64,000 nucleotides of DNA from Nocardioides sp. QY071 (GCF_029961765.1 NZ_CP124681.1:930001-994000); one strand, 5' to 3'. Shown: positions 1 through 8,335, counted from the stretch's first letter. Notes: a model not told the origin generated them from the sequence alone. Numbers and translations: made by a program.

Positions 1-1
1 C

Positions 2-625
2 CGCTGGGAGGCGTTCTCGCTCGACTCCCTCGCGGCCACGTTCAAGGACCTCGACGGGCGGTGGGCGGTCGCGGGGAACCACGACAACGGCGGCTTCGTG
101 CGCAGTCACCTCGAGGACCTCGGCTGGACCTACTTCGACGACGAGGTGATCGACGGCCCCGGTGGGTCGCGGATCCTCGGCGTCGACGACCCCCGCTCCA
201 GCGGTCTCGGCGACTGGCGTGACCAGACCGGCCTGAGCTTCACCGAGGTCGCCGACCTGCTCGGCGACGCCGCGTGCGCTGCCGACGAGGACGGCGACCG
301 GGTCAACACGCTGCTCGTCCACGACGCCAACATCGCCAAGCCCGCCCTGGAGCGGGGCTGCGTCGACCTGGTGCTCGGCGGGCACATCCACGTGCAGACC
401 GGCCCGACCGCGGTCACGGCCGACGACGGCCGGATCGGCTACACCTACACGCTCGGCACGACCGGCGGTGCGGCGTACGCCATCGCCATCGGCAGCAAGC
501 TCCGCCGCCCCGCCAGCATCGCGCTGGTGACCTACCGCGAGGGCCGGCCTGTCGGCATCCAGTCGATCACCCTGCAGCCGAACGGCCGGTACGACGTCGA
601 CCCCTGGGCGCCGCTCACCTACTGA
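2..625 (+). CDS. metallophosphoesterase family protein (5' end cut by window)
   Basis: The reading frame is open from the first bases of the window, so the N-terminus is missing. The visible part contains GNHD, the usual third block of calcineurin-like phosphoesterases, then LLVHD and GGHIHVQTGP, which matches the GHxH metal-binding block. Family members are metal-dependent hydrolases of phosphomono- or diesters; the substrate cannot be read from the sequence. The C-terminal half has the beta-strand and Gly pattern expected of this fold (LGTTGGAAYA). It ends with TGA and is followed by about 100 bp before the next gene. I am confident of the superfamily but not of any specific function. Confidence 0.75.
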   Translation, partial: RWEAFSLDSLAATFKDLDGRWAVAGNHDNGGFVRSHLEDLGWTYFDDEVIDGPGGSRILGVDDPRSSGLGDWRDQTGLSFTEVADLLGDAACAADEDGDRVNTLLVHDANIAKPALERGCVDLVLGGHIHVQTGPTAVTADDGRIGYTYTLGTTGGAAYAIAIGSKLRRPASIALVTYREGRPVGIQSITLQPNGRYDVDPWAPLTY

Positions 626-729
626 CCACCTGCCGGACACCAGGTTTGGTGATGGTTCGCCGGGGTAGGTGGCGTCTCGTTTTGTTGTGGGTGGCTCGGG
701 ATCGCCCTGACCTCGAAAGGGAATCTCGA

Positions 730-1239
730 ATGGGGAAGAGCCTGCTGCTCAAGCTGGGCAGTGTCGGTGTCGCGGTCATCGTGATGGCGGTGATCGGTGG
801 CATCAAGTACTTCGGCACGGAGAAGATCGAGCAGGCCAAGGCGCCCGACGTGGGTGAGTGCCTGGTCATGACCGGCTCGAGCTTCGACGCCGATCACAAG
901 GAGGTCGACTGCGGCGACGCGGAGGCGGTCTACAAGATCGTCAGTGACAAGGGCAGCTGCGACGACGCCGAGCTCAACTACACGATCTCGGTCGGCCGCG
1001 TGGACTCCGGCAACGTCGCGGACCTGTGCCTGGCGCTGAACGCCGCGAAGGGTGACTGCTTCGACCTGGGCGGCATGTCCACTCCGGCCACGAAGGTCGC
1101 GTGCACCGAGGGCGCCAGCAACACGTCTGTCGTCAAGGTCGTCTCGGTCGGCAAGGCAGGCGAGGAGTGCGCCAACAGCGCGCAGCCGCTGGAGAACAAG
1201 AAGCAGAAGACCCTGCTCTGCCTCGGGCCGGCTGCCTGA
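730..1239 (+). CDS. LppU/SCO3897-like membrane-anchored protein
   Basis: This 169-residue protein has one N-terminal transmembrane or signal-anchor segment (about residues 5-28) and then an extracytoplasmic domain with eight cysteines in short motifs such as GECL, VDCG, LCL and GDCF. The paired cysteines and the pattern resemble the actinobacterial LppU/SCO3897 family, whose function is unknown. There is no clear lipobox cysteine after the hydrophobic segment, so it is probably an anchored rather than lipidated protein. The ATG start is supported by AAAGGGA just upstream. Upstream in-frame codons lack a ribosome-binding site and overlap the phosphoesterase gene. It stands alone, followed by the tRNA-like locus. 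Confidence 0.65.
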   Translation: MGKSLLLKLGSVGVAVIVMAVIGGIKYFGTEKIEQAKAPDVGECLVMTGSSFDADHKEVDCGDAEAVYKIVSDKGSCDDAELNYTISVGRVDSGNVADLCLALNAAKGDCFDLGGMSTPATKVACTEGASNTSVVKVVSVGKAGEECANSAQPLENKKQKTLLCLGPAA

Positions 1240-1293
1240 GGCCAGCGCGTTCGGGAACGGTCGGGTCTCTCGGGGCCCGACCGTTCTGCGTCG

Positions 1294-1329
1294 CTACGCT
1301 GTTCCCGCAATCCCCAGTTGGTCTGCCGG
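1294..1329 (+). repeat. 36-bp direct repeat, copy 1 (5' half of the tRNA-like gene)
   Basis: This 36-bp block is repeated exactly at 1358-1393. It contains a TACGCT hexamer, a short spacer, and the first 19 bases of the tRNA-like gene (acceptor strand plus the start of the D arm). Here the 5' half is not followed by an anticodon or T arm, but by a GC hairpin (CCCGC-CAG-GCGGG). It therefore looks like a truncated duplicate. Confidence 0.9.
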
Positions 1330-1357
1330 GCCAAGGTGCTGCCCCGCCAGGCGGGCC

Positions 1358-1393
1358 CTACGCTGTTCCCGCAATCCCCAGTTGGTCTGCCGG
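1358..1393 (+). repeat. 36-bp direct repeat, copy 2 (overlaps the tRNA-like gene start)
   Basis: This is the second exact copy of the 36-bp block at 1294-1329. The TACGCT hexamer lies 10 bp before the predicted tRNA 5' end and could be its -10 element. The repeat ends inside the D loop of the tRNA-like gene. Confidence 0.9.
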
Positions 1394-1453
1394 CAGGGCC
1401 CGCCTGACTTTGAATCAGGACAAGCGACGTAGGTTCGACTCCTACCTGGGGAG
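1375..1453 (+). tRNA. tRNA-like gene, apparent anticodon UUG (Gln?)
   Basis: The segment folds as a tRNA. A perfect 7-bp acceptor stem joins TCCCCAG (1375-1381) to CTGGGGA (1446-1452). A perfect 5-bp T stem (GTAGG/CCTAC) encloses the canonical loop TTCGACT at 1434-1440. A perfect 5-bp anticodon stem (CCTGA/TCAGG) encloses CTTTGAA, giving anticodon TTG. Atypical points are a weak D stem (GGTC/GGCC), an extra base between D and anticodon stems, a 9-nt variable region, and T rather than A at the usual A14 position. No CCA is encoded, as is common in actinobacteria. It may be a divergent working tRNA or a decaying relic; the anticodon assignment is tentative. Confidence 0.6.
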
Positions 1454-1454
1454 C

Positions 1455-1853
1455 TCACTCATCCCTGTCGAGCGCGACCTGGACCAGCCCGCCGATCATG
1501 GCGAGGTTCTTGAGCAGCTGCACCTGCTGCTGCTTGCGCGCGGCGGGGTCCTCGACCTTCCAGAACGCGTGCCCGGCCAGTGTCGTCGGGACCATCGAGC
1601 CGATCAGCCCGAGGGCGGCGGTGCGAGGGAGCACGCCGGCCGCGATGGCGGCCCCGCCGGCGGCCTGGGCCGCGCCGTTGGCACGCACGAGAAGGGTGTC
1701 GTCCTCCGGCAGCGGTACGACGCCGCGCAGGGTCGCGAGGAGCGGCCCGGCCGCGGCGACGCGGCCGCCGGGGGTGCGCAGGGCGTCGACGCCGAGCAGG
1801 ACGTAGGTGGTTCCGGTCAGCAGGCGGGCGAGCCGCCGGGCGGTCGTGCGCAT
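1455..1853 (-). CDS. DoxX family membrane protein
   Basis: This 132-residue protein has several hydrophobic stretches, beginning with a segment containing TYVLLGVDALRTPGG and continuing through NGAAQAAGGAAIAAG and a C-terminal NLAMIGGLVQVAL. The order of helices, and HAFWKVEDPAARKQQQ before the last helix, fit the DoxX family of small four-helix membrane proteins. In actinobacteria such proteins have been linked to redox stress, but the exact role is not known from sequence. It starts at ATG and converges on the tRNA-like gene, with its stop codon only one or two bases beyond the tRNA 3' end. Confidence 0.75.
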   Translation of the reverse strand: MRTTARRLARLLTGTTYVLLGVDALRTPGGRVAAAGPLLATLRGVVPLPEDDTLLVRANGAAQAAGGAAIAAGVLPRTAALGLIGSMVPTTLAGHAFWKVEDPAARKQQQVQLLKNLAMIGGLVQVALDRDE

Positions 1854-1890
1854 GCTCCGACCGTACGCTCCCGGCCCAGGCCGACCCCGG

Positions 1891-2070
1891 TCAGGCGGAG
1901 CGCGGCAGCGACATCGCCTGTCCCTCGGGCGTGAGGTACGCGCCGTCGTCGAAGAGGATGACGCCGTTGCAGAGCCGGCACCAGCCCTGCTCGCTGTGGT
2001 CGGCGGTCACGTGGGCGGTGCAGCAGTCGGGGTCCCCGGCGGCCGGGCACTCGGGTGAGTGGTCACACAT
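1891..2070 (-). CDS. small DUF5999-like protein (59 aa)
   Basis: This short gene translates to a 59-residue protein starting MCDHSPECPAAG and containing CCTAHV, QGWCRLCNGVILFDDGAYL and PEGQAMSLPR. The Cys-rich start and the GW-LCNGV-LF-D block match the small actinobacterial DUF5999 family, known from Streptomyces and of unknown function. The cysteine and histidine pairs could bind a metal; that is inference. The ATG is preceded on the minus strand by AAAGGGAG at good spacing. It lies alone, with the PPOX gene upstream on the same strand more than 100 bp away. Confidence 0.7.
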   Translation of the reverse strand: MCDHSPECPAAGDPDCCTAHVTADHSEQGWCRLCNGVILFDDGAYLTPEGQAMSLPRSA

Positions 2071-2180
2071 CGTCGTGCTCCCTTTCGATCGTTCACACTT
2101 TCATCTCTGGTGATACGCCTGATCGGCCGCAGATGCACGCTCTTTCGCCGAACTGTGGAAAACGCTCCAACAGTGCGGGC

Positions 2181-2669
2181 TCACCAGATCCGGACGCGGT
2201 GGTCGTCGGCGCGCCCGTGCCGCGGGCACGGCTGCCGCGGCTCGCGCGGGCAGAGCACCCACAGCGCGGTCGCGTCGGCGCGGTAGAGCCGCCACGGGGC
2301 GTCGCCGGTGACGTCGTCGACGGCGATGGCCGAGCCGCCGCGCTCCGCCGGACCCGGGTACGACGCCAGCCCGGCCTCGAGGTCGGCGCCCTCGAGCACG
2401 GTCGCGCTGCCGGCGGCGTACAGGCAGCGACCGTGGTACGGCGCGACGGTCGAGTCGAACACGGCCAGGCTGACCGCGGGCCGGGCGGTGAGGTTGAGCG
2501 AGTGCTGCGAGGCGGGCGAGGAGACCCACAGGAACCGGCGCAGGTCGTCGGTGGCGCTGAAGTAGACCGGGGAGGTCCAGGGCAGGCCGTCCGCGTCCAC
2601 GGTGCCGAGCGTGAGGTAGCGGTTGGTGGTGGCCAGGTCGCGTGCGTGCTGCTCGAGAGTGTCGTCCAC
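2181..2669 (-). CDS. pyridoxamine 5'-phosphate oxidase-like flavin/F420-binding protein
   Basis: This 162-residue protein shows the split-barrel pattern of the PPOX-like superfamily. A first strand pair carries LTLGTVDADGLPWTSPVYF, then a WVSSPASQHSLNL block follows where flavin phosphate contacts usually lie, then AVSLAVFDST. Such proteins bind FMN, F420 or haem; the substrate is unknown. The GTG start at 2669 is chosen because AAGGGA lies just upstream, and upstream in-frame residues are Pro/Arg-rich non-homologous sequence. The C-terminus (PREPRQPCPRHGRADDHRVRIW) is basic and His-rich. It is divergent from the ABC exporter operon and could share its control region. Confidence 0.7.
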   Translation of the reverse strand: MDDTLEQHARDLATTNRYLTLGTVDADGLPWTSPVYFSATDDLRRFLWVSSPASQHSLNLTARPAVSLAVFDSTVAPYHGRCLYAAGSATVLEGADLEAGLASYPGPAERGGSAIAVDDVTGDAPWRLYRADATALWVLCPREPRQPCPRHGRADDHRVRIW

Positions 2670-2777
2670 GGGTGGTCCCTTCGGTGGCTCCTCCCATCCT
2701 GCGTCCGGCGGCGGGGTGGGGAAAACCCCACCCCGGATCGGCAGGTCAGGCCCATCGAGCGCGACGCCCGCAGTTCC

Positions 2778-2783
2778 TAGCGT
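2778..2783 (+). promoter_or_regulatory. candidate -10 element (TAGCGT) of the ABC exporter operon
   Basis: TAGCGT lies 34 bp before the ATG of the ABC ATPase gene and fits the actinobacterial TANNNT consensus. It is followed by a short leader ending in AGGAGG. It is supported only by position and consensus. Confidence 0.35.
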
Positions 2784-2817
2784 CGGAGACACCAGATTCC
2801 GACGCCAGGAGGCACCC

Positions 2818-3558
2818 ATGTCCGACACCGCGCTCGAGGTCCAGGACCTCACCCGCACCTACGGCGCCGGCGACAACACCGTCGCCGCGCTCGCCGGCAT
2901 CGACCTCGCCTTCCGGCGGGGCACCTTCACCGCCGTGATGGGGCCGTCCGGCTCCGGCAAGTCCACCTTCCTGTCCTGTGCCGCGGGCCTCGACAACCCG
3001 ACCAGTGGCCGGGTCCTCGTCGGCGGCACCGACGTCACCGACTGGGACGAGGAGCGCCGCACCCGGCTGCGCCGCGAGCGGATCGGGTTCGTCTTCCAGG
3101 GCTTCCACCTGCTGCCGTACCTCTCCGCCGCCCAGAACGTCGGCCTCCCCAGCCGCCTCGCCGGCAAGCGGGTCGACCGCGAGCGGGTGCGCTACCTGCT
3201 CGACCGGGTCGGCCTCGGCGACCGGGCGCACCACCTGCCGGGCAGCCTGTCCGGCGGCCAGCAGCAGCGGGTCGCCATCGCCCGGGCACTCCTCACCTCG
3301 CCCGACGTGCTGCTCGCCGACGAGCCCACCGGCGCCCTCGACTCCGCCACCGCCCGCCAGGTCCTCGGCGTCCTGCGCAGCAGCGTCACCGACCTCGGCC
3401 AGACCGTGGTGATGGTGACCCACGACCCCGTGGCGGCGTCGTACGCCGACGAGGTCGTCTTCCTCGTCGACGGCCGGGTCGCGGGCCGGATGACCCACCC
3501 CACCGCCGACGCCGTCGCCGGCCAGATGGCCCACCTCGACGAGCTGGTGTCGGCATGA
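2818..3558 (+). CDS. ABC transporter ATP-binding protein (MacB/LolD type)
   Basis: This 246-residue ATPase carries Walker A GPSGSGKST near residue 42, a Q-loop in GFVFQGFHLLPYL, signature LSGGQQQR, Walker B VLLADEPTGALD and the switch histidine in MVTHD. The GALD after Walker B and overall length are typical of exporters of the MacB/LolD/FtsE class that pair with FtsX-like permeases. The ATG has a strong AGGAGG upstream. The next gene (permease) overlaps its stop by 4 bp, so the two subunits are translationally coupled. With the downstream histidine kinase and response regulator it forms a four-gene unit. The substrate, perhaps an antimicrobial peptide or drug, is inferred from similar operons only. 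Confidence 0.93.
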   Translation: MSDTALEVQDLTRTYGAGDNTVAALAGIDLAFRRGTFTAVMGPSGSGKSTFLSCAAGLDNPTSGRVLVGGTDVTDWDEERRTRLRRERIGFVFQGFHLLPYLSAAQNVGLPSRLAGKRVDRERVRYLLDRVGLGDRAHHLPGSLSGGQQQRVAIARALLTSPDVLLADEPTGALDSATARQVLGVLRSSVTDLGQTVVMVTHDPVAASYADEVVFLVDGRVAGRMTHPTADAVAGQMAHLDELVSA

Positions 3559-4892
3559 GCAGCGGGATGAACGCCCTGGCCCTGCGCAGCCTGCGCCACC
3601 GTCCGCGCGCCGCCGTCGCCACCTTCCTGGCGGTCCTGCTCGGCACCCTGCTCATCGGCTCCTTCGCCACCCTCGCCGAGTCGTCGGGCGCCGCGTCCGG
3701 CACCGACGCCGACACGCTGGTCATCCTCGGCGCCGTCGTCGGCGGCTGGGGCGCGGTGATCGTGCTCTTCTCGGTCGCCTCGACCGTCGGGATCACCACC
3801 ACCCAGCGCGCCACCGAGATCGGCCTGCTGCGCACGATCGGGGCCACGCCTCGCCAGGCCCGCCGGCTGATCGCTCGCGAGTGCGGTGCGATCGCCGTGA
3901 CGGCCGCCGTCGCCGGCGCCCTCCTCGCCTCGTTGACCGGTCGCGCGCTGTTCGCGATGATCCGCTCCGGCGGACTGGTCTCCGAGCGCACGGAGTACGA
4001 CGCCGGACCGGCCTCGGTGGGCGGTGCCGCCCTCCTCGTCCTCGTCGTGTCCGCCCTCGCCGCGAGCGTGGCCGCCCGCCGCGCGACCCGCGGTCCCGCC
4101 GGGGTCGTGGCCCGCGAGAGCGGCGGCGAGCAGGGCCGGATGCGGTGGTGGCGGGTCGCGGTCGCGCTGCTGCTGATCGGCTACGGGATCGCGATGGCCG
4201 TCATCACGATCACCGTGACCGCGCACGACGCCGACCCGTACGCCGCGATGTCGACCAGCGGCTCCAGCTCGATCCTGGTCGGCGTCGGGATGGCCGTGCT
4301 CGCGCCTGTCCTCCTCCGCTGGGGTGCCGGTCCGGTCCGGCTGCTGGCCGGCACCTCCGCGACGGCGCACCTGGCGTCGTACAACACCGCTCGCCGGGCG
4401 CACCTGCTCGCCGGCGTGCTCGCCCCCGTCGTCGTGCTGACCTCGGCCGCCGTCGGCACCCTGATGCTGGTCGACATCGACCAGCGCACCCTGCCGGGAG
4501 GGACCGCCGACAGCGACACGATCAACCTGCTCAACAACGTCGTCGTCGGGATGGTCTCGCTGTTCGCCGCGATCATGGTCGTCAACGCGTTCGTCGCGAC
4601 GATCGCGCACCGCCGCGAGGAGCTGCACCGGCTGCGGCTGCTCGGCGCGACGCCCCGCCAGGTCCGCGGCTCGGTGGTCGCCGAGGCGGGGGTCGTCGCC
4701 GTCGTCGGCGTCGTGCTCGGCACCGTCGCCGCACTGACCACCGTCGTCCCGTTCGCCGTCGCCCGCCACGAGGGCGTGGTCCCGGACGGCGGCCTGTGGC
4801 TGGCGCCCGTCGTGGTCGCCGCGGTCGTCGTGCTGACCATCGGGTCGGCACGCGGTGCGGTGCGCAGCGCCGCACGGGAGACGGCGCGATGA
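3555..4892 (+). CDS. FtsX-like ABC transporter permease
   Basis: This 445-residue integral membrane protein has the two-copy FtsX arrangement. An N-terminal helix is followed by a first FtsX block with GLLRTIGATPRQARRLI. A second half has HRREELHRLRLLGATPRQVRGSV and the final helices. The LRxxGATPRQ motif is the coupling helix that contacts the ATPase, and it appears twice, as expected for a monomeric permease of this family. The start overlaps the ATPase stop (ATGA), and its own stop overlaps the kinase start. It is predicted to act in the cytoplasmic membrane, driven by the 2818-3558 ATPase. Confidence 0.92.
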   Translation: MSSGMNALALRSLRHRPRAAVATFLAVLLGTLLIGSFATLAESSGAASGTDADTLVILGAVVGGWGAVIVLFSVASTVGITTTQRATEIGLLRTIGATPRQARRLIARECGAIAVTAAVAGALLASLTGRALFAMIRSGGLVSERTEYDAGPASVGGAALLVLVVSALAASVAARRATRGPAGVVARESGGEQGRMRWWRVAVALLLIGYGIAMAVITITVTAHDADPYAAMSTSGSSSILVGVGMAVLAPVLLRWGAGPVRLLAGTSATAHLASYNTARRAHLLAGVLAPVVVLTSAAVGTLMLVDIDQRTLPGGTADSDTINLLNNVVVGMVSLFAAIMVVNAFVATIAHRREELHRLRLLGATPRQVRGSVVAEAGVVAVVGVVLGTVAALTTVVPFAVARHEGVVPDGGLWLAPVVVAAVVVLTIGSARGAVRSAARETAR

Positions 4893-6130
4893 CAGACTTG
4901 GCCACGATGGACGTGCTGGCTCCGATCCGACCGCTGCCCGTGACGCCGGTCGACGAGGCCGGGCTGCGGGAGCGGCTGCGGCTGAGCCTGGTGGCCGCCG
5001 GGTACGCCGTCTCCTTCGTCCCCGGCCTGGCGCTGGCCATCCTCACCCTGCTCTGCATCCCGCTCGGGCTCGTCGGGGTCGGCTTCCTGCTGGCGCTCGG
5101 CGTGGTCCCCGCGACCGCGGCGCTCACCGGCGTCCACCGCCGGATGAGCGGGCGGCTGCTCGGGGAGTCGATCGAGACGTCGTACGCACCGGCCCGGGGC
5201 GTCGCCCTGGTCCGGCCGGCGTACTGGCTGCGCGACTCGGCCCGCTGGCGGGACTTCGGCTTCCTCTGCTTCGCCGCGACCGGTGGCTTCGTGCTCTCGA
5301 CCCTGCCGGTCCTGCTGCTGACCACGCCGATCACCTGGCTGATCCTGGCCTTCACGGCCGGCGACTGGGCCTGGGTGCTGCTGTTCGTCTTCAGCGGCCC
5401 GCTGCTGCTGGCGTGGTGGGTCACCGCCGAGCCGCTGGTCCGGGCCCGCGCCCGCGCCGAGCGCGCCATCCTCGGCCACGACCGGGTCGCCGAGCTCGAG
5501 GAGCGGGTCGGGCAGGTCGAGGAGTCCCGGGCCGAGACGCTCGACCACTCCGCGGCCGAGGTGCGCCGCATCGAGCGCGACCTCCACGACGGCGCCCAGG
5601 CCCGGATCGCCTCGGTCGGGATGAGCGTCGGGCTCGCCGAGAAGCTGCTGCAGACCGACCCGGCAGCTGCCGCCGCCCTGCTGCGTGAGGCCCGCGAGAC
5701 CACGATGGACGCCCTCGACGACCTGCGCTCCGTGGTCCGCGGCATCCACCCGCCGGTCCTCGCCGACCGCGGACTCGCCGGCGCGATCGAGGCGCTCGCG
5801 GTCGCCATGCCCGTCCCCGTCGCCGTCTCGGTCAGCGTCCCGAGGCTGCCCGCTCCCGTCGAGTCCGCCGCCTACTTCGCCGTCGCCGAGTGCCTCGCCA
5901 ACACCGTGAAGCACGCGGCGGCGAGCCGGGCCTGGGTGACCGGGACGTACGACGACGGGCGGCTGCGCCTCGTCGCCGGCGACGACGGCCGCGGGGGAGC
6001 CGACGCTGCCGGCTCCGGGCTCGCGGGTGTCGTGCGCCGGCTCGCCGCCTTCGACGGCACGATGGCCCTCGACAGTCCCACCGGTGGACCGACCACGGTC
6101 CGGATGGAGGTGCCGTGCCTGCCCCTCTGA
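4889..6130 (+). CDS. sensor histidine kinase (NarL/DesK-type, HisKA_3)
   Basis: This 413-residue kinase has an N-terminal membrane sensor with several helices (about residues 25-190), including long hydrophobic pairs. A short linker follows, then a HisKA_3 dimerisation domain with the phospho-acceptor histidine in IERDLHDGAQAR near residue 233. The ATPase domain contains ECLANTVKHAAAS (N box) and GDDGRGG (G1 box). It overlaps the permease gene by 4 bp (ATGA). The adjacent response regulator is its evident partner, and the pair most likely senses cell-envelope stress or an exported compound and controls the ABC exporter. Confidence 0.92.
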   Translation: MTDLATMDVLAPIRPLPVTPVDEAGLRERLRLSLVAAGYAVSFVPGLALAILTLLCIPLGLVGVGFLLALGVVPATAALTGVHRRMSGRLLGESIETSYAPARGVALVRPAYWLRDSARWRDFGFLCFAATGGFVLSTLPVLLLTTPITWLILAFTAGDWAWVLLFVFSGPLLLAWWVTAEPLVRARARAERAILGHDRVAELEERVGQVEESRAETLDHSAAEVRRIERDLHDGAQARIASVGMSVGLAEKLLQTDPAAAAALLREARETTMDALDDLRSVVRGIHPPVLADRGLAGAIEALAVAMPVPVAVSVSVPRLPAPVESAAYFAVAECLANTVKHAAASRAWVTGTYDDGRLRLVAGDDGRGGADAAGSGLAGVVRRLAAFDGTMALDSPTGGPTTVRMEVPCLPL

Positions 6131-6768
6131 GAGCAGTGCTCGCCGAGGACCAGGCGCTGCTGCGCGTGGGCCTCACCCGGATCCTCGAGTCCGGCGGGAT
6201 CTCGGTCGTCGAGGCCGTGGACAACGCGCCCTCACTGGCCCGGGCGCTGACCCGCGACGACATCGACATCGCCGTGGTCGACGTACGCCTCCCGCCGACC
6301 AACACCACCGAGGGACTCGAGGCCGCGACCGCGGTGCGCGCCACGCGGCAGGCGTTCCCGGTGCTGGTGCTCAGCCAGTGGGTCGAGCCCCTCTACGCAC
6401 GGGACCTGCTGGCCGGGGGAGAGGGCGCGATCGGGTACCTCCTCAAGGACCGGGTCGCCGACGTGGACGGGTTTCTCGCCGCCGTCCACCAGGTGGCCTC
6501 CGGCGGCACCGTGCTCGACCCGGAGGTGGTCGCCGCTCTCGTCTCCGCGCGGTCACGACCTCTGGACCGGCTCACCGACCGCGAGCGCGAGGTGCTCACG
6601 CACATGGCCGAGGGCCGCTCCAATGCGGCGATCGCGGCGCGGATGGTCGTCACCGAGAAGGCCGTCGGCAAGCACATCAACAACATCTTCACCAAGCTCG
6701 ACCTGCCCCAGGCCGCCGACGACAACCGGCGGGTGCTGGCGGTGCTGGCCTGGCTGGACGGGCGCTGA
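6115..6768 (+). CDS. LuxR/NarL-family response regulator
   Basis: This 217-residue protein has a receiver domain starting RAVLAEDQALLRVGL, with the phospho-acceptor Asp56 in VVDVRLPP and the conserved Lys in LLKDRV. A C-terminal LuxR helix-turn-helix follows (LTDREREVLTHMAEGRSN, then KAVGKHINNIFTKLDL). The GTG at 6115 is preferred because GGAGG lies five bases upstream, giving a 16-bp overlap with the kinase gene. A second GTG at 6136 is possible but would remove the first strand. It is the last gene of the exporter operon, and presumably binds near its promoter. Confidence 0.92.
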   Translation: MPAPLRAVLAEDQALLRVGLTRILESGGISVVEAVDNAPSLARALTRDDIDIAVVDVRLPPTNTTEGLEAATAVRATRQAFPVLVLSQWVEPLYARDLLAGGEGAIGYLLKDRVADVDGFLAAVHQVASGGTVLDPEVVAALVSARSRPLDRLTDREREVLTHMAEGRSNAAIAARMVVTEKAVGKHINNIFTKLDLPQAADDNRRVLAVLAWLDGR

Positions 6769-6789
6769 CGCTCGCCGATCCGGGGCGTC

Positions 6790-6795
6790 TAGGGT
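6790..6795 (+). promoter_or_regulatory. candidate -10 element of a leaderless glmU transcript
   Basis: TAGGGT ends six bases before the GTG start of glmU. Transcription would therefore begin at or next to the start codon. No convincing Shine-Dalgarno sequence precedes the start, which fits leaderless translation. Confidence 0.55.
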
Positions 6796-6801
6796 GGCGA
6801 C

Positions 6802-8301
6802 GTGAGCGACCTGACCGTCATCGTCCTCGCCGCCGGCGGCGGCACCCGCATGAAGTCGAAGACCCCGAAGGTCCTCCACCGCATCGGCGGACGCACCATG
6901 ATCGGTCACGTCCTGGCAGCGGTCGGCGCGCTCGAGCCGGTCCGGCTGGTGACCGTCGTCGGACACCAGCGCGAGCTGGTCGCGCCCCACGTGAGCGAGC
7001 TGCGGCCCGACGCCGTCCTGGCGGTCCAGGAGGAGCAGCTCGGCACCGGGCACGCCGTACGGATGGCTCTGGAGGCGCTCGACGGATCGCCGGGCGAGGG
7101 CGTCGTCCTGGTCGCCAACGGCGACACGCCCCTGCTCGAGGCCGAGACACTGCGGGCCTTCGCGGAGGCGCACCGTGCCGCGCGGGCTGCGGTCAGCATC
7201 CTCAGCGGCATCGTCGCCGAGCCGTTCGGCTACGGCCGGATCGTGCGCGACGAGGCCGGCGTCGTGCAGGCGATCGTCGAGGAGAAGGACGCTACCGAGG
7301 CCGAGCGTGCCATCACCGAGATCAACTCCGGCATCCTTGCCTTCGACGCAGCCTTCCTCGCCGACGCCGTCGGCCGGATCGGCAACGACAACGCCAAGGG
7401 CGAGTACTACCTCACCGACGCGATCGGCCTGGCCCGCGACGCGGACCTCGTCGTCACCGCGCACCCGATCGACGACGCGCTGCAGACCGAGGGGGCCAAC
7501 GACCGCGCCCAGCTCGCCGACCTCGGCCGCGAGCTCAACCGCCGCATCGTCACCCGCTGGATGCGGGACGGCGTGAGCGTGATGGACCCGGCGACCACTT
7601 GGATCGACGCCGACGTGGTCCTCGCCCCCGACGTCACGATCCTCCCCGGCACCCAGCTCCTCGGCGCGACCGTCGTCGCCGAGGACGCCGTGATCGGCCC
7701 CGACACCACGCTCGAGGACTGCGAGATCGGCGCCGGCGCGCGTGTCGTACGGGCCCACGGGCAGCTCGCCGTCATCGGCGCCGGCGCCTCGGTCGGCCCC
7801 TTCGCCTACCTCCGGCCCGGCACCCTGCTCGGCGCCGACGGCAAGATCGGCACCTTCGTCGAGACCAAGAACGCGCAGATCGGCGACGGCGCCAAGGTCC
7901 CGCACCTGTCGTACGTCGGCGACGCCGAGATCGGCGAGGGCACCAACATCGGCGCCGGCACGATCTTCGCCAACTACGACGGCGTCGCCAAGCACCGCAC
8001 CGTCGTCGGCAAGCAGGCCAAGACCGGCTCCAACAACACCTTCGTCGCGCCCGTCGAGATCGGCGACGGTGCCTCGACCGGCGGCGGGACCGTCGTACGA
8101 CGCAACGTGCCGGCCGGTGCGCTCGCCGTCAGCGCCGCACCCCAGCGCAACCTCGACGGCTGGGTCGCCTCGCACCGGGCCGGCACGGCGCAGGCGGCGG
8201 CCGCGGAGGCTGCTGTGGCTGCTGTGGCGGGCGCCACCGATGAACAGTCCGAAAACGGACCCGGACTTGGGGGCGACGCCGCCGAGCGGGCAGAATCCTA
8301 G
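6802..8301 (+). CDS. glmU: bifunctional N-acetylglucosamine-1-P uridyltransferase / glucosamine-1-P acetyltransferase
   Basis: GlmU makes UDP-GlcNAc from GlcN-1-P, acetyl-CoA and UTP for cell-wall synthesis. The 499-residue protein starts with the nucleotidyltransferase signature LAAGGGTRMKSKTPKVLH and has VANGDTPL and GILAFDA in the uridyltransferase half. The second half is a left-handed beta-helix of hexapeptide repeats (for example IGDGAKVPHLSYVGDAEIGEG) ending in the acetyltransferase region with NNTFVAPV. The C-terminus is Ala-rich and acidic, as in other actinobacterial GlmU proteins. It is followed after 34 bp by prs, the usual actinobacterial order. The GTG start follows a -10-like TAGGGT directly. 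Confidence 0.97.
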   Translation: MSDLTVIVLAAGGGTRMKSKTPKVLHRIGGRTMIGHVLAAVGALEPVRLVTVVGHQRELVAPHVSELRPDAVLAVQEEQLGTGHAVRMALEALDGSPGEGVVLVANGDTPLLEAETLRAFAEAHRAARAAVSILSGIVAEPFGYGRIVRDEAGVVQAIVEEKDATEAERAITEINSGILAFDAAFLADAVGRIGNDNAKGEYYLTDAIGLARDADLVVTAHPIDDALQTEGANDRAQLADLGRELNRRIVTRWMRDGVSVMDPATTWIDADVVLAPDVTILPGTQLLGATVVAEDAVIGPDTTLEDCEIGAGARVVRAHGQLAVIGAGASVGPFAYLRPGTLLGADGKIGTFVETKNAQIGDGAKVPHLSYVGDAEIGEGTNIGAGTIFANYDGVAKHRTVVGKQAKTGSNNTFVAPVEIGDGASTGGGTVVRRNVPAGALAVSAAPQRNLDGWVASHRAGTAQAAAAEAAVAAVAGATDEQSENGPGLGGDAAERAES

Positions 8302-8335
8302 GTACCACCTTCGGCGACCAGGGGGAGTCACGCGC

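Noticed and set aside
1455..1853. Plus-strand open frames across the DoxX gene
   Set aside because: They are Arg/Ala-rich shadow frames, while the minus frame has DoxX helices.
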